Origin: Bremia lactucae
Lineage: Eukaryota > Oomycota > Peronosporomycetes > Peronosporales > Peronosporaceae
Direction of reading: 5' to 3'
NCBI RefSeq assembly: GCF_004359215.1
Contig: NC_090610.1
Span: 13,892,995 to 13,956,994 of the forward strand
DNA length: 64,000 nt
Of the stretch, positions 53,239 to 63,387 are shown in pieces (position 1 is the first letter of the stretch; each line of letters starts with the position of its first letter). The notes under the pieces were generated by a model. That model ran no database searches, was not told the DNA's origin, and saw only the letters and a program-made list of their open reading frames with translations. The position numbers were made by a program, and so were the translations under genes.

Positions 53239-53662
53239 GTGTTCAGCTTATTGTAAGCATGAACCACGCGCCATCCACCTGTGGCTTTACGCACACAAAA
53301 GGTCAGGCTGCAGTGAGGCGATTTGCTCTCACGCACATGTCCCGCCTTGGCTCGCTTGTCGAAGAACTCATCGATATAATCGACTTGTTCTTTCGGCAAA
53401 CGCCATTGCCTGGTCACACAATACTTGGTGCCAGGTTCGAGGTCTATCTCGTGCCCGAAGCCCCTATCTGCTGGTAAGCGGCTCGGCACTTCTTCCGGGA
53501 ACACATCGCGATGTTTCCACAGAACCTCAAAGAACGGACTGTCTCTCAAGGCATCTTTGCCTTGAGCAGCGAACCGTTTCTTTTTGTCTGTTTCTAGGAC
53601 GCTCTCATCCATTGTGGACGACGAGCAACAGTCCACCAAGTTCTCTTCTGGAACTGGTGTGA
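52215..53662 (-). pseudogene. Reverse transcriptase (A6) with tandemly duplicated palm
   Basis: 52707-53639 is an open frame of 310 codons covering the whole RT: VDCCSSSTMDESVL, SPFFEVLWKHRDVFPEEV, HEIDLEPGTKYCVTRQW, LTFCVRKATGGWRVVHAYNK, FSALDLKDGYYQVLMRE, TPSGMLWEWLVMPQGLKNAP and the catalytic HYFDDVFVHSRAED. It runs to GTHGVRADPDKVKSV and is then followed by a second, more damaged copy of the palm (52215-52746; HYIDDVFVHSRAED). The first copy looks catalytically intact. This is the best RT in the window. Confidence 0.85.
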
Positions 53663-54726
53663 CTATTTCGTGGATCTTTCCATCCTTTAATTCGGCAAGG
53701 AAGAGATCCCACGAGCATCTCCGGGAGATTTACTATCTCCTCGGCAGATTTAAAGTCTTATCGGATCACCTTAATTGAGGATGCCTCCGCAATTTCGTTT
53801 TTGACGGCCTCGAATACCTCGTTCGAAGGCCCGTCCTCTTTTTTAGGACTGATCCAAAGGTCACTTGTTTAGACGTGCCTTTTATCGTCCTAATCTGTCA
53901 GGCACTCGTTCTTCGATTCACCACGACCTTTGACTGGGAAGCGGGTGCCGTTGCTCTCCTGGCTAACGCACTTCTTCCAGCCGCCACAGGCTCTAGACAC
54001 TGTGCCGATTCATGCGACGCTTGACTTTCTGTCAGTCCGCCGTCACCTACCAGTGGCTCTCGGTTCTGTGCAGGACTTTGGGACACGTGACTTCTTGTCA
54101 TTACCCTTTTCACTACCTCAGTCTCCTCGAGCATAGTAGGAATTTGCGTCACCTGACATCCGGTCGGTACAATTCTAACTACACCAGACTAAGGGCTCTT
54201 GGTTGACTTTCGTGACGTTTGACATCCCGTCAACGCACTCTCAACTGTGTTCAACACGACATCAGTTGCATACACGTCTCGCAGGAGCACATCCTTTCCG
54301 GTGACCTGCGTAGAGTTCGCAACTGTGCGTGTACGCCAGTCTATCCATGGTTGGTGTTTTGCCAACCATAGCATGCCTAGGATGAGGTCATACGGACTCT
54401 CCATACCTAGCATTGTGAACTTCTCTTTACAAGAGAAGTCACTAAAGCTGAAGGTGAGTTCTACCTGAACCCCCCCCCTCAGGCTTAACGAGAGCGCCGA
54501 TAGCTAAACGAACGGTCGCCTCTTCTCGCTTGCCATCCTGGAAAAGCGACTCAAACATCACCGGTCTCTTTCTTAGAGCCGCGAGTTTTACAAAATCTTG
54601 TGATATACCCGAATCCACTAGGAGGATCATCACCTGGTCATAGCCTCGTACTTGAGCGCTATAGACCAGCAGGGTTGAATTCCGAAATTTCGAGACCTTA
54701 GGGACTATGCTACCCATTTGTTCCAC
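53663..54726 (-). pseudogene. Protease and spacer (A6)
   Basis: 54442-54726: FRNSTLLVYSAQVRGYDQVM, LLVDSGISQDFVKLAALRKR (active-site DSG). 54189-54413: LGMESPYDLILGMLWLAKHQ (Pro of the PWL motif replaced by Leu), WIDWRTRTVANS. The spacer (53898-54152) and the linker to RT follow. Frameshifts at about 54440 and 54190. A C run at 54470 may cause the first one. Confidence 0.8.
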
Positions 54727-54759
54727 AACTCTGAGCTTAGGGGTAGCTTCAGAGAGACA

Positions 54760-55700
54760 ACGTCAGCATTTTTCAACTCCATGGGAGTGGCATGTGACCT
54801 CTCGGCCGACGGCTTATACCAAGCTGTCGCCAAGGCACGGTTGTAGGAATTGCTCCTTAACTAAGGCAATTTGGATTGCCTCTTCCATCATCGATGGCAC
54901 CTTTCTAAAAAGCGCCTGTCGCGATGTGCCGTGCCGTAGTCTGTTCATTAACGTTGGCACCTCGGTGTGCTCCGGAATCGGACCTACGATAATGGAAGCC
55001 GACGGCGAGCGTATCTCCTGCACATAATCTTACAGAGATCGCTTCGCCAGTCGCGCCTCAAAGAAGCGCGCCTGAACCAACACCTCGTTGTTATGCGGCT
55101 GATAAATGGCGCGAATCTTTGTATTCAAGATCGCCCATAAAGGGAACGCCTTAACGTCTGCCATAAGCGACCAGTAAGCCCACTCTGAGGTCTTACCGCA
55201 CATATGCGACATGGCAAACGAAACCATCCGGCTGTCGTCCTCGATGAGCTTCGCCACACCGCATTGCTCCACGGCTAAAAGCTAGTGGACAATAATGTGC
55301 GCAGCAGTTCCAACGAGCTTGGGCGGGTCCATCCGAATGGGCCTCGGTTGATGCGGCCGGGAGGAGAGCATCTCAACAGTCCTGTTGAGATCATCGGTCC
55401 GCGCCTGCTCACGTCTCAGCTCATCTGAGTCTGAGTGGCGGACTCCGCCGCAGCATGGTTCTGTGCCTTGGACGCGGCTCTCCGCTGTCTGAGCATGAAT
55501 GCCTCAAACTTCTCCAACTGAGCAACATGTAGCTCAAGAGGACTACCCAAGAGCCTGGCCAGGGCTTGTTCACCAAGTCTCTGAGCCATGGGCTCAGCCA
55601 ACTCTCGATGATGATCGGAGAGATAGGGGAAATGAGCCCAATCGATATTGAGACTCATCCTCACTGACGCGCTCAGAGATGCGGGTCGCGGCACGGATTT
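54760..55700 (-). pseudogene. Gag (A6)
   Basis: 55416-55730 (MSLNIDWAHFPYLSDHHREL, LEKFEAFMLRQRRAASKAQN), 55030-55272 (MEQCGVAKLIEDDSRMV, KAFPLWAILNTKIRAIYQPH) and 54814-55023 (GPIPEHTEVPTLMNRLRHG, FRKVPSMMEEAIQIALVKEQ). The zinc knuckle is deleted: 54755 joins the gag core to the protease N-terminus. Confidence 0.8.
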
Positions 55701-55717
55701 CAGAAACGAAGGTTTTA

Positions 55718-56250
55718 TGTAGGCGGGCACGTCTTAATGCGGTCATGCTCTACCTAAGCACACATCTTAGCACAGCAAGGAAGCGGTTTGGCCGTCTTCT
55801 CTCACGTGCAGGGAATTTGTTGGTGGGCGCCTAAGCGACCTTACCCAACGAACCAAGTCCCTTAGTACAAGTGGCGTCACGGAAACGGTTATCCGGCTCC
55901 ACGTGCACACTTGCGAACTAGGAAGTATGTTTCAGACTGAGTTACATTTAATCGTATTAAATATAAATACTTATTTTTAACCAATTTTAAAATGCCATCT
56001 TTGTAGATAGACACTAATATGTTTTTCGAGCGTATCCTTATAGATACCTCGCGTAACGGATGGCGCCAGCCGCCATCCCTCCTAATGTGAACGCCCTCAG
56101 AGACATCACATACGCAAGGGTGGGTTACAATGTGAACAACACCCAAGTGGTGGGTCTAATTACTTCGCTTAAGTAATTGACTATCCCCTTCAGTACAAAA
56201 AGTCTACTAAACGGGGACTGTGTAACATAGGGCAACTTTAGCCCGTCACA
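55718..56250 (-). repeat. LTR-A, 5' LTR of A6
   Basis: 533 bp; begins TGTGACGGGCTAAAGTTGCC on the minus strand and ends in GCCCGCCTACA. The primer-binding site is decayed. It is the LTR variant closest to that at 44121-45135. Confidence 0.8.
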
Positions 56251-57110
56251 TTTTAAGAGCTTCTTGATCGGTCTTAGAGAGACGAAACGGCGCTCGTGAA
56301 CTTGGAATCGCATCTGATTTCATTTCGACGTCGAAGTGCACCGCACGTGCCGGTAGAAGTCCGTCTGGCAGCTTAGCTGGAAATATGTCGGTGTACTCGT
56401 TAAAAAGACCGCCAAGCCAACCCGGGACATTGTCATCCACTTTAACAGAAGCAACCTTGACCACAGACAGCTCTGCGTATTCATTCCTGCGCACGAACAA
56501 TCTGCGCGGTTGACCTCCTGCCTTGGAAGCGGTGTCGCTAGGTATCTGCCTTTTTCCAGCTGGAACTTCCTGTTTACCGATATCGGGCTGAGTCTGAAGC
56601 AAATATGGCTTGATGTCCAGTCAATTTGCGGGGCGTATTTGCAAAAACCACGGAATACCAAAAATCACATTATGATCTGCATCTAGCTGGGTCTCCGTGA
56701 AGGTCATGTTCAAAACAAGCCTGCAGTGTCGCCTCAACTGTCGCTAGCCCCGCCGGTGAGGTAAGAGACACATCAAACCGCACTAACTGGCCTTGTTGCG
56801 CACTAACAACTCGAAAAGCAATTCAAGGGCGAATACATTTGTCGAGGCCCCACAATACAGCAAAACGTAACTAGTACACCATCAAAATTAACAAGCTTGC
56901 GCAACAAAAAGGTTGCTTATTATACAAAATGACATCAATCGCGTTCACAGTAAATTGATCAACACGACAGTCTCGTCAACAGCTTCACTTTCATCGTGAA
57001 CACTTTCAATCATCCCAACCGCGCTCTCAACCTTGATACTGCTTTAGTTTGTGGCCTCGTCGGGCAATCTGCGAGTCGATGTCCTGGCCTCTTGCAATAG
57101 AAGCACAACT
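56251..57110 (-). pseudogene. Gypsy-D gag end, protease and RT start
   Basis: A different Gypsy. A CCHC zinc knuckle, CFYCKRPGHRLADC, lies at 57064-57105. The protease end (LDADHNVIFGIPWFLQIRP) is near 56620-56690. The RT N-terminus is an open frame at 56246-56602: NEYTDIFPAKLPDGLLPARA, FDVEMKSDAIPSSRAPFRLS. It is cut at 56250 by LTR-A. Confidence 0.75.
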
Positions 57111-57129
57111 TGCATTGAAAACACTTTTC

Positions 57130-57384
57130 CCATGACACTACTTCCACATTGTCAATCTCCATTGGAAAAAAATTGGAAATTTTTTTGTGCAGATTTACCC
57201 ATAGCCCCTATAAGAATTAATAGGTTGGTGATCCTTAAAACGTTGACGAGTAATCCTTCCAGGTCGATAAAGTTGTGGCGCACGACTCAAACTCCTAAGC
57301 CAAAATGTGAACGCTATAAGTCATATGCGACATTAATGCCAGACTGGGAGTCAAGCAACGGCGATACTCAACTTCGGCACGTGT
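57130..57384. other. No recognisable gene
   Basis: The frame 57051-57407 (+) overlaps the antisense of the zinc knuckle and has no family features. Confidence 0.3.
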
Positions 57385-57901
57385 TTGATGCTGCAGGCCT
57401 TTCGTAAAGTAAAAGACGGAGTCGACGTCACTCATGTTTCGCACTTGGATAACCAGCTATATAAAGCGATTCACCAAGTCTCCAAGATCCCGACACTGCG
57501 CTTGAGTAAGATTCCTAAGTCGGTCACGAAGTCGGATCTGAAGGGTCTGCGAATCTGCGGGTACAAATTCGTGCTCAGTTCTGTGGTGCATCTTTGAAGT
57601 GATTGGTAACCAGCTATTAAAAGCGATTCACAAAGTCTCCAAGATCCCGACACTGCGCTTGAGTAAGATTTCGAAGTCGGTCACGAAGTCGGATCTGAAG
57701 GGTCTGCGGATCTGCGGGTACAAATTCGTGCTCAGTTCTGTGGTGGATCTTTTAAGTGATTGGTTCCAACCGTACGTCCACAGCCTTCTGATCGAAAGGC
57801 TTGGTGTAGGGCGCGATGCGCCAGCTCACGACGGAAAATGCAAATTCAAGAGCGTAATCGCGTATACGCATGCCGACAGCCGAAGAACAATACCTCTTTA
57901 A
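57385..57901 (+). pseudogene. Unrecognised ORF with a 157-bp tandem duplication
   Basis: 57385-57597 and 57599-57901 encode the same peptide twice (KVSKIPTLRLSKI, KSVTKSDLKGLRICGYKFVL). After the second copy come LLSDWFQPYVHSLLIERLGV and KCKFKSVIAYTHADSRR. The single-copy protein would be basic with amphipathic helices. I do not recognise it. The duplication ends the first reading frame at 57597. Confidence 0.35.
57441..57763. repeat. 157-bp tandem duplication
   Basis: Units begin at AACCAGCTAT in 57451 and 57608. They differ at a handful of positions. Confidence 0.8.
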
Positions 57902-58051
57902 GTAGATAATGTCGGCATAAAAAAAATCCAGTGAATAATCAAGTCAAGAATCCAGAAAAGAAATCATTAGGCTTAGAGTAGCATATATATATGAATTAAG
58001 GACCTATCAAAAGATCATCGTTTTTGTTCTTACCAGCTCGGACAATACATC

Positions 58052-58341
58052 TGGTAGCACTTGTTGGTCCAGCAACCAACTCTGACCCTGACCTCTTGAC
58101 TTGACCTTACCGTACCTGCTACGGCCTCCGATCGATCAAGTGGTACGTAAAATCCATGAACGTGCCTTCAAACGCAGCGCTCATGCAAAATATGCTTGTA
58201 ATGATAGCGCAACAACAAGAGATGATTCGCAAAATGGCACGCTTAAGGACCTCTGACTTGACGTGGTTGAGGCGCTTCGTTACAGTGGACAATTGTAACA
58301 GTCGTTCGCTTTGTTCAAGGAACAAGTGCAACAGTATTTGA
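58052..58341 (+). pseudogene. Primer-binding site, leader and gag start of an LTR element
   Basis: TGGTAGCACTTGTTGGTCCA at 58052 is the primer-binding motif seen after LTR-B, here without a recognisable LTR to its left. An ATG at 58156 opens NVPSNAALMQNMLVMIAQQQEMIRKMARL, a short helical gag-type start, which ends at 58338. Confidence 0.45.
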
Positions 58342-58342
58342 A

Positions 58343-58795
58343 GTGAAGCGCGTCGAGTGGAAAAGCGCGACGATGGCAACCACTATTATTTTGGCGATTA
58401 AAAAGCATGCTCATTGGCACGGCACAGCGGCGGAGTGGTTTGTCTGGTCACGCAACATAATTAACACTGTCGATATACTATTCTTTCAAACCTGCAATTG
58501 GTCCTCAAGCACAGCAAAGATAATGGTTAGGATAGATCCAACACATGGTAGGCATAGATCTTACAAGGTCCAAGAAGCTATTAATTATTGTAGTAAATAT
58601 AGCACTGTTATGTACCGTGACGATCTAAAGAATACCTTATACCCCGCGGAACAGAAATCTGATAATGCTTTGGTAACTCATCGTGGTGGGGTGGACACGA
58701 GTCCACCTGACCCGTTATGTAATGCAAACAAATCCCCATACTCTTGCAGCTCCTGGAGCCAGCAATATGTACGAATAAAGTGGTTTATTTTTTAG
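58343..58795 (+). other. Unrecognised 150-codon open frame
   Basis: Long for this region. It has a segment WHGTAAEWFVWSRNI and later YKVQEAINYCSKYSTVMYRD. The latter faintly recalls the YCSK motif of HUH-type replication proteins, and HAHWH could be read as an HUH pair, but the order and spacing do not fit well. I cannot assign it. Confidence 0.25.
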
Positions 58796-58854
58796 TTCCA
58801 AGAGCTCTCAGGTTCGTATCCTAATTGATCAACGACAACTTAGAGGCTGCTCTC

Positions 58855-58921
58855 TGCCTCAGAGGCGTCCTTCAGCCTTAGTGCTTCGTTCGCACTGAGG
58901 CTGAAGAACGCCTCTGAGGCA
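58855..58921. repeat. Near-perfect 30-bp hairpin
   Basis: Left arm 58855-58884 (TGCCTCAGAGGCGTCCTTCA...) pairs with right arm 58892-58921 around the loop TTCGTTC. 28 Watson-Crick pairs, one G-U and one mismatch. No matching flank or coding role seen. Confidence 0.85.
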
Positions 58922-59509
58922 TATGCACTAACCCCTCGAAACGAAGGAGGTGGATACGGGCCTAGTGCAGGGCACTGAACCACCGTCCCAACTAGAAAAC
59001 CCTCCAACAACTAAGCAAAGTTTTTTTTATCCCCCTCGCGCAAGTTCAGCAAAAATATAACACAGCGTACAAGCTGACGGTATTTAGTTTTTTATAGTAA
59101 ACCTGCGCGGTTTGTCATAACGATAAAAATAATTGTAACGATGTCATTGTCGTCTTGCGGGCTTCTAATTACGACTAGCAATAAACATTTTGACGTTCGC
59201 TCATGCATATGGCCACCCTCATGTTGGCGTTGCATATTATCCAAGTATTAATTAATGGTGTCAATAGTATTAAAAACGGCGGTGCGCAACAGGTAGATAA
59301 TGCTACGCGGGCCATTTAGGGTTGACAACATTAAATGTCGCCGGACCATTATAAGAAATTTGGGCTCGTTTAGGGTCCTGGTTGGAAGTAGACGGCCAAG
59401 GGGCTGTCATTGCCCTGATGGCCTTCGGCAGCATCCATCTCGGCAGCCAGTATAGCCTCTCTTGAGCCCAGTATAGAACAATGTCCTAGAGGTCCAGCTC
59501 AGCAAATAC
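58922..59509. other. No recognisable gene
   Basis: AT-rich to about 59290, then mixed sequence; no open frame of note. Confidence 0.4.
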
Positions 59510-59738
59510 CTGATGAACGCTTATGCATACTTTATTAAAAAGGTCAATTAAACCTTGAAGCACAGTTGTAGTTTGAAGCTTAATTGAGCTTTTTACTATT
59601 ATATTGTACTTTACAGCTCAATTGTACTTTAAAGCTTAATTGTACTTTAAGTTCAATTGGTATTTTAATATTATATGTACTTTAAAATTTAATTGACCTT
59701 TTTAATATTCTATTGTTTTTTAAAGTAGCGTTCATCAG
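59510..59738. mobile_element. MITE-like palindromic element, 229 bp
   Basis: The 12-bp perfect terminal inverted repeat CTGATGAACGCT (59510-59521 and 59727-59738) and a second perfect 20-bp inverted repeat TATTAAAAAGGTCAATTAAA (59533-59552 and 59688-59707) flank an AT-rich core. The core has an imperfect 17-19-bp tandem repeat (AGCTTAATTGTACTTTA). No coding. No clear target-site duplication. Confidence 0.65.
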
Positions 59739-59789
59739 ATAATGGTGGGCCTCAAGGACATGGTAAAACCAACATGTTGACGGAAGAAA

Positions 59790-60199
59790 TGCAACGGGGT
59801 ATCCCGCTCAATGAAAATTATTTCCTATAAGAGAAAATATTAAAGCAATACGACAACAGTTATGTTAATTGGTTGATTTTGATTTAAATCAATCCCACAA
59901 ATATCTGTCAGACGCACGAATGAGCGGTGCATAAGGGGTCACAATACATAACTTGATATTGATTATTAAATTCAGCAGATAAGAAGATCGTTACGTAGGA
60001 ATTTAAATATATTTTAACGCGGTTTTCTTTTAATCTATACTAAGCTTTCCATAGTATTGACCTTTGGTAGCTGAGATTCCTTAGCTACTCAAAACGTTTC
60101 TCTGCATGTCGTGAACGTAAATTATTTGGAGGAACCTCACCTTCACTGTTATCAGTGCAGTTTAGTACTGAAGTAGTACTAGCGAAAATTGCCGCTACA
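59790..60199 (+). repeat. Solo LTR-B, decayed
   Basis: Starts TGCAACGGGGTATCCCG and ends GCCGCTACA (410 bp). Flanks AGAAA (59785-59789) and AGCAA (60200-60204) match at four of five bases, a possible target duplication. No internal region. Confidence 0.65.
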
Positions 60200-60284
60200 A
60201 GCAAGGCGTTAAATTTTGAATTGAGGGACTGGTAATCAATTCGCCCTCGTCGCCACAGAAATCGGCCCACATGCGTATATTTCC

Positions 60285-60816
60285 TTACTGAAAAGAAAGG
60301 CGATATATATCTTTTTAATAATTACCGACCACTCACCCTGCTTAACCATGACGCAAAATTTGGAACTAAAGTCTTAGCTTATAGAATGGCGGACATTTAA
60401 TTATAACTATTGCATACGAATCGATTTGAAATTAACAAAGGACGATCTATTCGACAAGCATTTATGGCTTTTCAAGATCTCCAAGAATGCGCTAAAAATG
60501 CTTGTCTACCCAATGCCGGTGCAATTTTGTTACATTTCGCGAAAGCTTTCGATAGTGCTTTGTGGCCAGCTTTGGACATGGTACTGAAACACTATGAATT
60601 TGGACCAACGTTCAGACAAGCGATTCGAACATTTTATAAAGGAACTATAGCCACTGTACTCGTTCATGGTAATGGTACTGCTATCGAGTATTTTGAACTT
60701 GGATGTGGGGTACGTCAGAGTGATCCCATTTCGCCTGAATTATTCGTGTTGTCAAGCCAGGTAGATTATTTAGTCCCCGTCTATAATATTAATATAGACA
60801 ACATTCTAACTGAGAA
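60285..60816 (+). pseudogene. L1-like LINE reverse transcriptase, truncated
   Basis: Reads KGDIYLFNNYRPLTLLNHDAKFGTKVLAYRM (successive motifs), then 60410-60816: FEINKGRSIRQAFMAF, LLHFAKAFDSALWPALDMVL (motif A with the first catalytic Asp), TFYKGTIATVLVHGNGTAI and GCGVRQSDPISPELFVL. These are fingers and palm of a non-LTR RT that primes at nicked DNA. The YADD motif is missing: LTR-A of A7 starts at 60817. One stop (60400) separates the two parts. Confidence 0.85.
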
Positions 60817-60906
60817 TGTAGGCGGGCACGTCGTAATGCGGCCACGCTCTACTTAGCACACACCCTAGCACAGCGAGGAAGCGGTTTGCACCTGCTTCTC
60901 TTGCGT
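60817..60906 (-). repeat. LTR-A end, cut by the gap
   Basis: TGTAGGCGGGCACGTCGTAA and CACACACCCTAGCACAGCGA, inserted into the LINE. Confidence 0.8.
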
Positions 60907-61006
60907 NNNNNNNNNNNNNNNNNNNNNNNNNNNNNNNNNNNNNNNNNNNNNNNNNNNNNNNNNNNNNNNNNNNNNNNNNNNNNNNNNNNNNNNNNNNNNN
61001 NNNNNN
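60907..61006. other. Assembly gap of exactly 100 N
   Basis: The round number suggests a gap of unknown length. Confidence 0.95.
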
Positions 61007-61800
61007 CCTACTATGAATGGGGCGCGTAGGCACGGTGCTGACGCATCACGTGAGCCACCACTCGGTTGAGTGTCGCCGGTGTGTTATCTAAATCTTGGGG
61101 TATCACAAGCCACTCTCAATGCTTACTGCCGTAATGGCTACATTGGACTCTCTCATGAGTACCTGTTAGTAGCCATCTTTTAAATCCAACGCGGAAAAGA
61201 TAGTTGACTTTCCCATGGAGTTCAACAAAACATCTTTCCGCGGGATTGGCGTTTGCGCCGGTATGGTCGCCGTGTTCAGCTTATTGTGAGCATGAACCAC
61301 GCGCCATTCACCTGTGGCTTTACGCACACAAAAGGTTGGGCTGCACTGAGGCGATTTGCTCTCACGCACATGTCCCGCCTTGGCTCGCTTGTCGAAGAAT
61401 TCATCGATAAAATCGACTTGTTCTTTCGGCAACGGCCATTGCCTGGTCCTACAATACTTGGTGCCAGGTTCGAGGTCTATTTCGTGCCCGATGCCCCTAT
61501 CTGCTGGTAGGCGGCTCGACACTTCTTCTGGGAACACATCGCGATGTTTTCGCATAACCTCAAAGAATGGACTGTCTATCAAGGCATACCAGCCTTGAGC
61601 AGCGAACGTTTTCTTTCTGTATGTTTCCAGTACGCTCTCGACCATTGGGGACGATGAGCAACAGTCCACCAAGCTCTCTACTGGAACAAGTGCGACTACT
61701 TCGTGGATTTTTCCTTTCTTAAGTTCGGACAGGAACATATCCCAAGACATCTTTCGGAGGTTACGATCCCCCGGTAGATCTCAAGACGTGCTGAAGCACT
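61007..61800 (-). pseudogene. RT fingers and palm (A7)
   Basis: 61166-61750 is open for 194 codons: MSWDMFLSELKKGKIHEVVA, SPFFEVMRKHRDVFPEEV, GHEIDLEPGTKYCRTRQW, SPTFCVRKATGEWRVVHAHN, FSALDLKDGY. The palm downstream is damaged; the sequence before the gap (61007-61165) still has HRAYAPH but the DD box is lost in N. Confidence 0.8.
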
Positions 61801-62660
61801 TCAACTGAAAATGCCTCCGTCATCTTGTCTTCGACGGCGTCTATCACTTCGTGAGAAGGCCCGTCATTTTCGGCCGGGACTGTTCCAAAGGTCCCTCTTT
61901 TTGACGTGCCAGGCACACGTTTTCCGAGTCACCACGACCTTTGACTTGGATTTCAGTGCCGTTGCTCTCTCGGCTAACGCACCACTTCCAACCGGACCAG
62001 TCTATAGGCTCTGTGGCGGTTCTTGACGCTCGACTTCCTGTCAGCTCGCTATCTTCTGCCACAGGCTATCGGCTCTGTACAGGACAATTGGACGCATGAC
62101 TACTTGTCATCGTGCTTTTCACTACACCAGTCTCTCTGAGCTAGGTAGGAATTGGTGACGTTTGACATCCCGTCAACGCACCTTGAATTGCGTTGTACAC
62201 GACATCAGTTGCATAAGCCTCTCGCAGGATCGCATCCTTTCTGGTGTCCTGCGTAGAGTTAGCAACTGTGCGTGTAGGCCAGTCTATCCATGGTTGGTGT
62301 CTTGCCGATTATGGCATGCCTAGGATGAGGTCATACGGACTTTTCAAATCTAGCACTGTGAATTACTCTTTCAAAGAGAAGTCACTAAAATTGAAAGCGA
62401 GTTCTACTTGAACTCCCTCAGACTATACGAGTGCGCCGTTCGCTAAACGAACGGTCGCCTCTTCTCGCTTGCCTTCCTAGCAAAGCGACTCAAACACCGC
62501 CGATCTCTGTTCTAGAGCCGCTAGCGTCAAAAAATTCTGGGATGCACCCGAATCCACTAGGAGGGTCGTTACTACTTGGTCATAGCCTCGTACTTGAGCG
62601 CTATAGACCAGTAGGGTTGAGGTGCTAAGTTTCGAGACCTCAGAGACTATGCTACCCATT
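61801..62660 (-). pseudogene. Protease and spacer (A7)
   Basis: 62477-62659: GSIVSEVSKLSTSTLLVYSA, VTTLLVDSGASQNFLTLAAL. Then, broken by frameshifts, SPYDLILGMP, PWIDW and the spacer to 61801. Active-site DSG present. Confidence 0.75.
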
Positions 62661-62679
62661 TTTTCGATAACTCTGAGCT

Positions 62680-63076
62680 AAGAGGTAGCTTTAGAGTCTG
62701 TGTCTATAGTTTATCCCGCGCTTACTGCGCTCTTGCATTTCCCGAACCCTCAGTGGTTGATGCAGAACTCATGCATCTTGCAGGCCGGTTCTTACCATCA
62801 CCCTTTGGGGAGGGAGTTCTCTTGCTGGGCGCTTTAACCCCAGCAGGGACTCTGGCATAGCAGCGAGCTATCATATGGCCGTCTTGCCGCATTTGAAGCA
62901 GACTATGTCTACATTACCCAACTCCATAGGAGTGGCATCCAACCTCTCGGACGATTTATACCAAGCAGACGCCGAGGCACTGTTGTAGGATTGTTCCTCA
63001 ACTAAGGAAATTTGAATTGCCTCTTCCATCGTCGACGGCACCTTTCTAAAAGGGCCTGTCGCGATGGGCCGTGCCG
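62680..63076 (-). pseudogene. Gag C-terminal part (A7)
   Basis: Carries FRKVPSTMEEAIQISLVEEQ and FKCGKTAI, the start of the zinc knuckle, followed by the degraded end. The N-terminal two thirds are replaced by LTR-A at 63077. Confidence 0.7.
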
Positions 63077-63255
63077 TATCCCTCCTAATGTGAATGCACC
63101 TATGTGCATCACATACACAAGTGTTAGTCACAAATGTGAACCACACCCGAGTGCTGAGTCTGATTACTTTAATTAAGTAATTGGCCATCCTCTTGAGTAC
63201 ACCAAGTGTACTTAACGGGGACTGTGTAACACTAGGGCAACTTTAGCCCGTTACC
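63077..63255 (-). repeat. LTR-A 5' third, fused to gag
   Basis: On the minus strand it starts GGTAACGGGCTAAAGTTGCC and includes the AAGTACAC-TTG-GTGTACT hairpin, ending inside the GGATAC region at 63077. Polypurine tract (rc CCCCCCCTTTAAG) to its right: it was the 3' LTR of an element that continues beyond the window. Confidence 0.75.
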
Positions 63256-63387
63256 CACCCCCCCTTTAAGAACGAATTTATATTTTTAAATTCGTCAAAG
63301 AGGAGAGAGGAACTGCGAGCAGCTTTACGCGTCGCTAGTTCACTTAATCACTCTAGCGCACGTGTTTCCATACACGGCGCCAAAGAT

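Larger units (their letters stand above)
51138..56250 (-). mobile_element. Gypsy family A copy A6, nearly complete from 5' LTR to integrase
   Basis: Minus-strand element: 5' LTR-A 55718-56250, gag, protease, RT (with a 532-bp tandem duplication), RNase H and integrase start. It is truncated in integrase at 51138. The 5' LTR is inserted into the RT of a Gypsy-D element (56251 onwards). Confidence 0.8.
60817..63076 (-). mobile_element. Gypsy family A copy A7 with an assembly gap
   Basis: Left: the last 90 bp of LTR-A (60817-60906), 100 N, then RT, protease and gag. If the gap is of unknown size it may hide the rest of the LTR, accessory ORF, chromodomain, integrase and RNase H. On the right, gag ends at 63076 by fusion to another LTR-A. 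Confidence 0.7.

Noticed and set aside
53171..53662. 163-codon plus-strand frame opposite the A6 RT
   Set aside because: It mirrors a conserved RT and recurs opposite every family A RT (20276, 33749, 47344, 61204); no own conserved features beyond those imposed by the RT sequence.
58343..58795. Endogenous Rep-type virus
   Set aside because: Only one short motif-like similarity; motif order and the helicase part are absent. Kept only as a low-interest finding.
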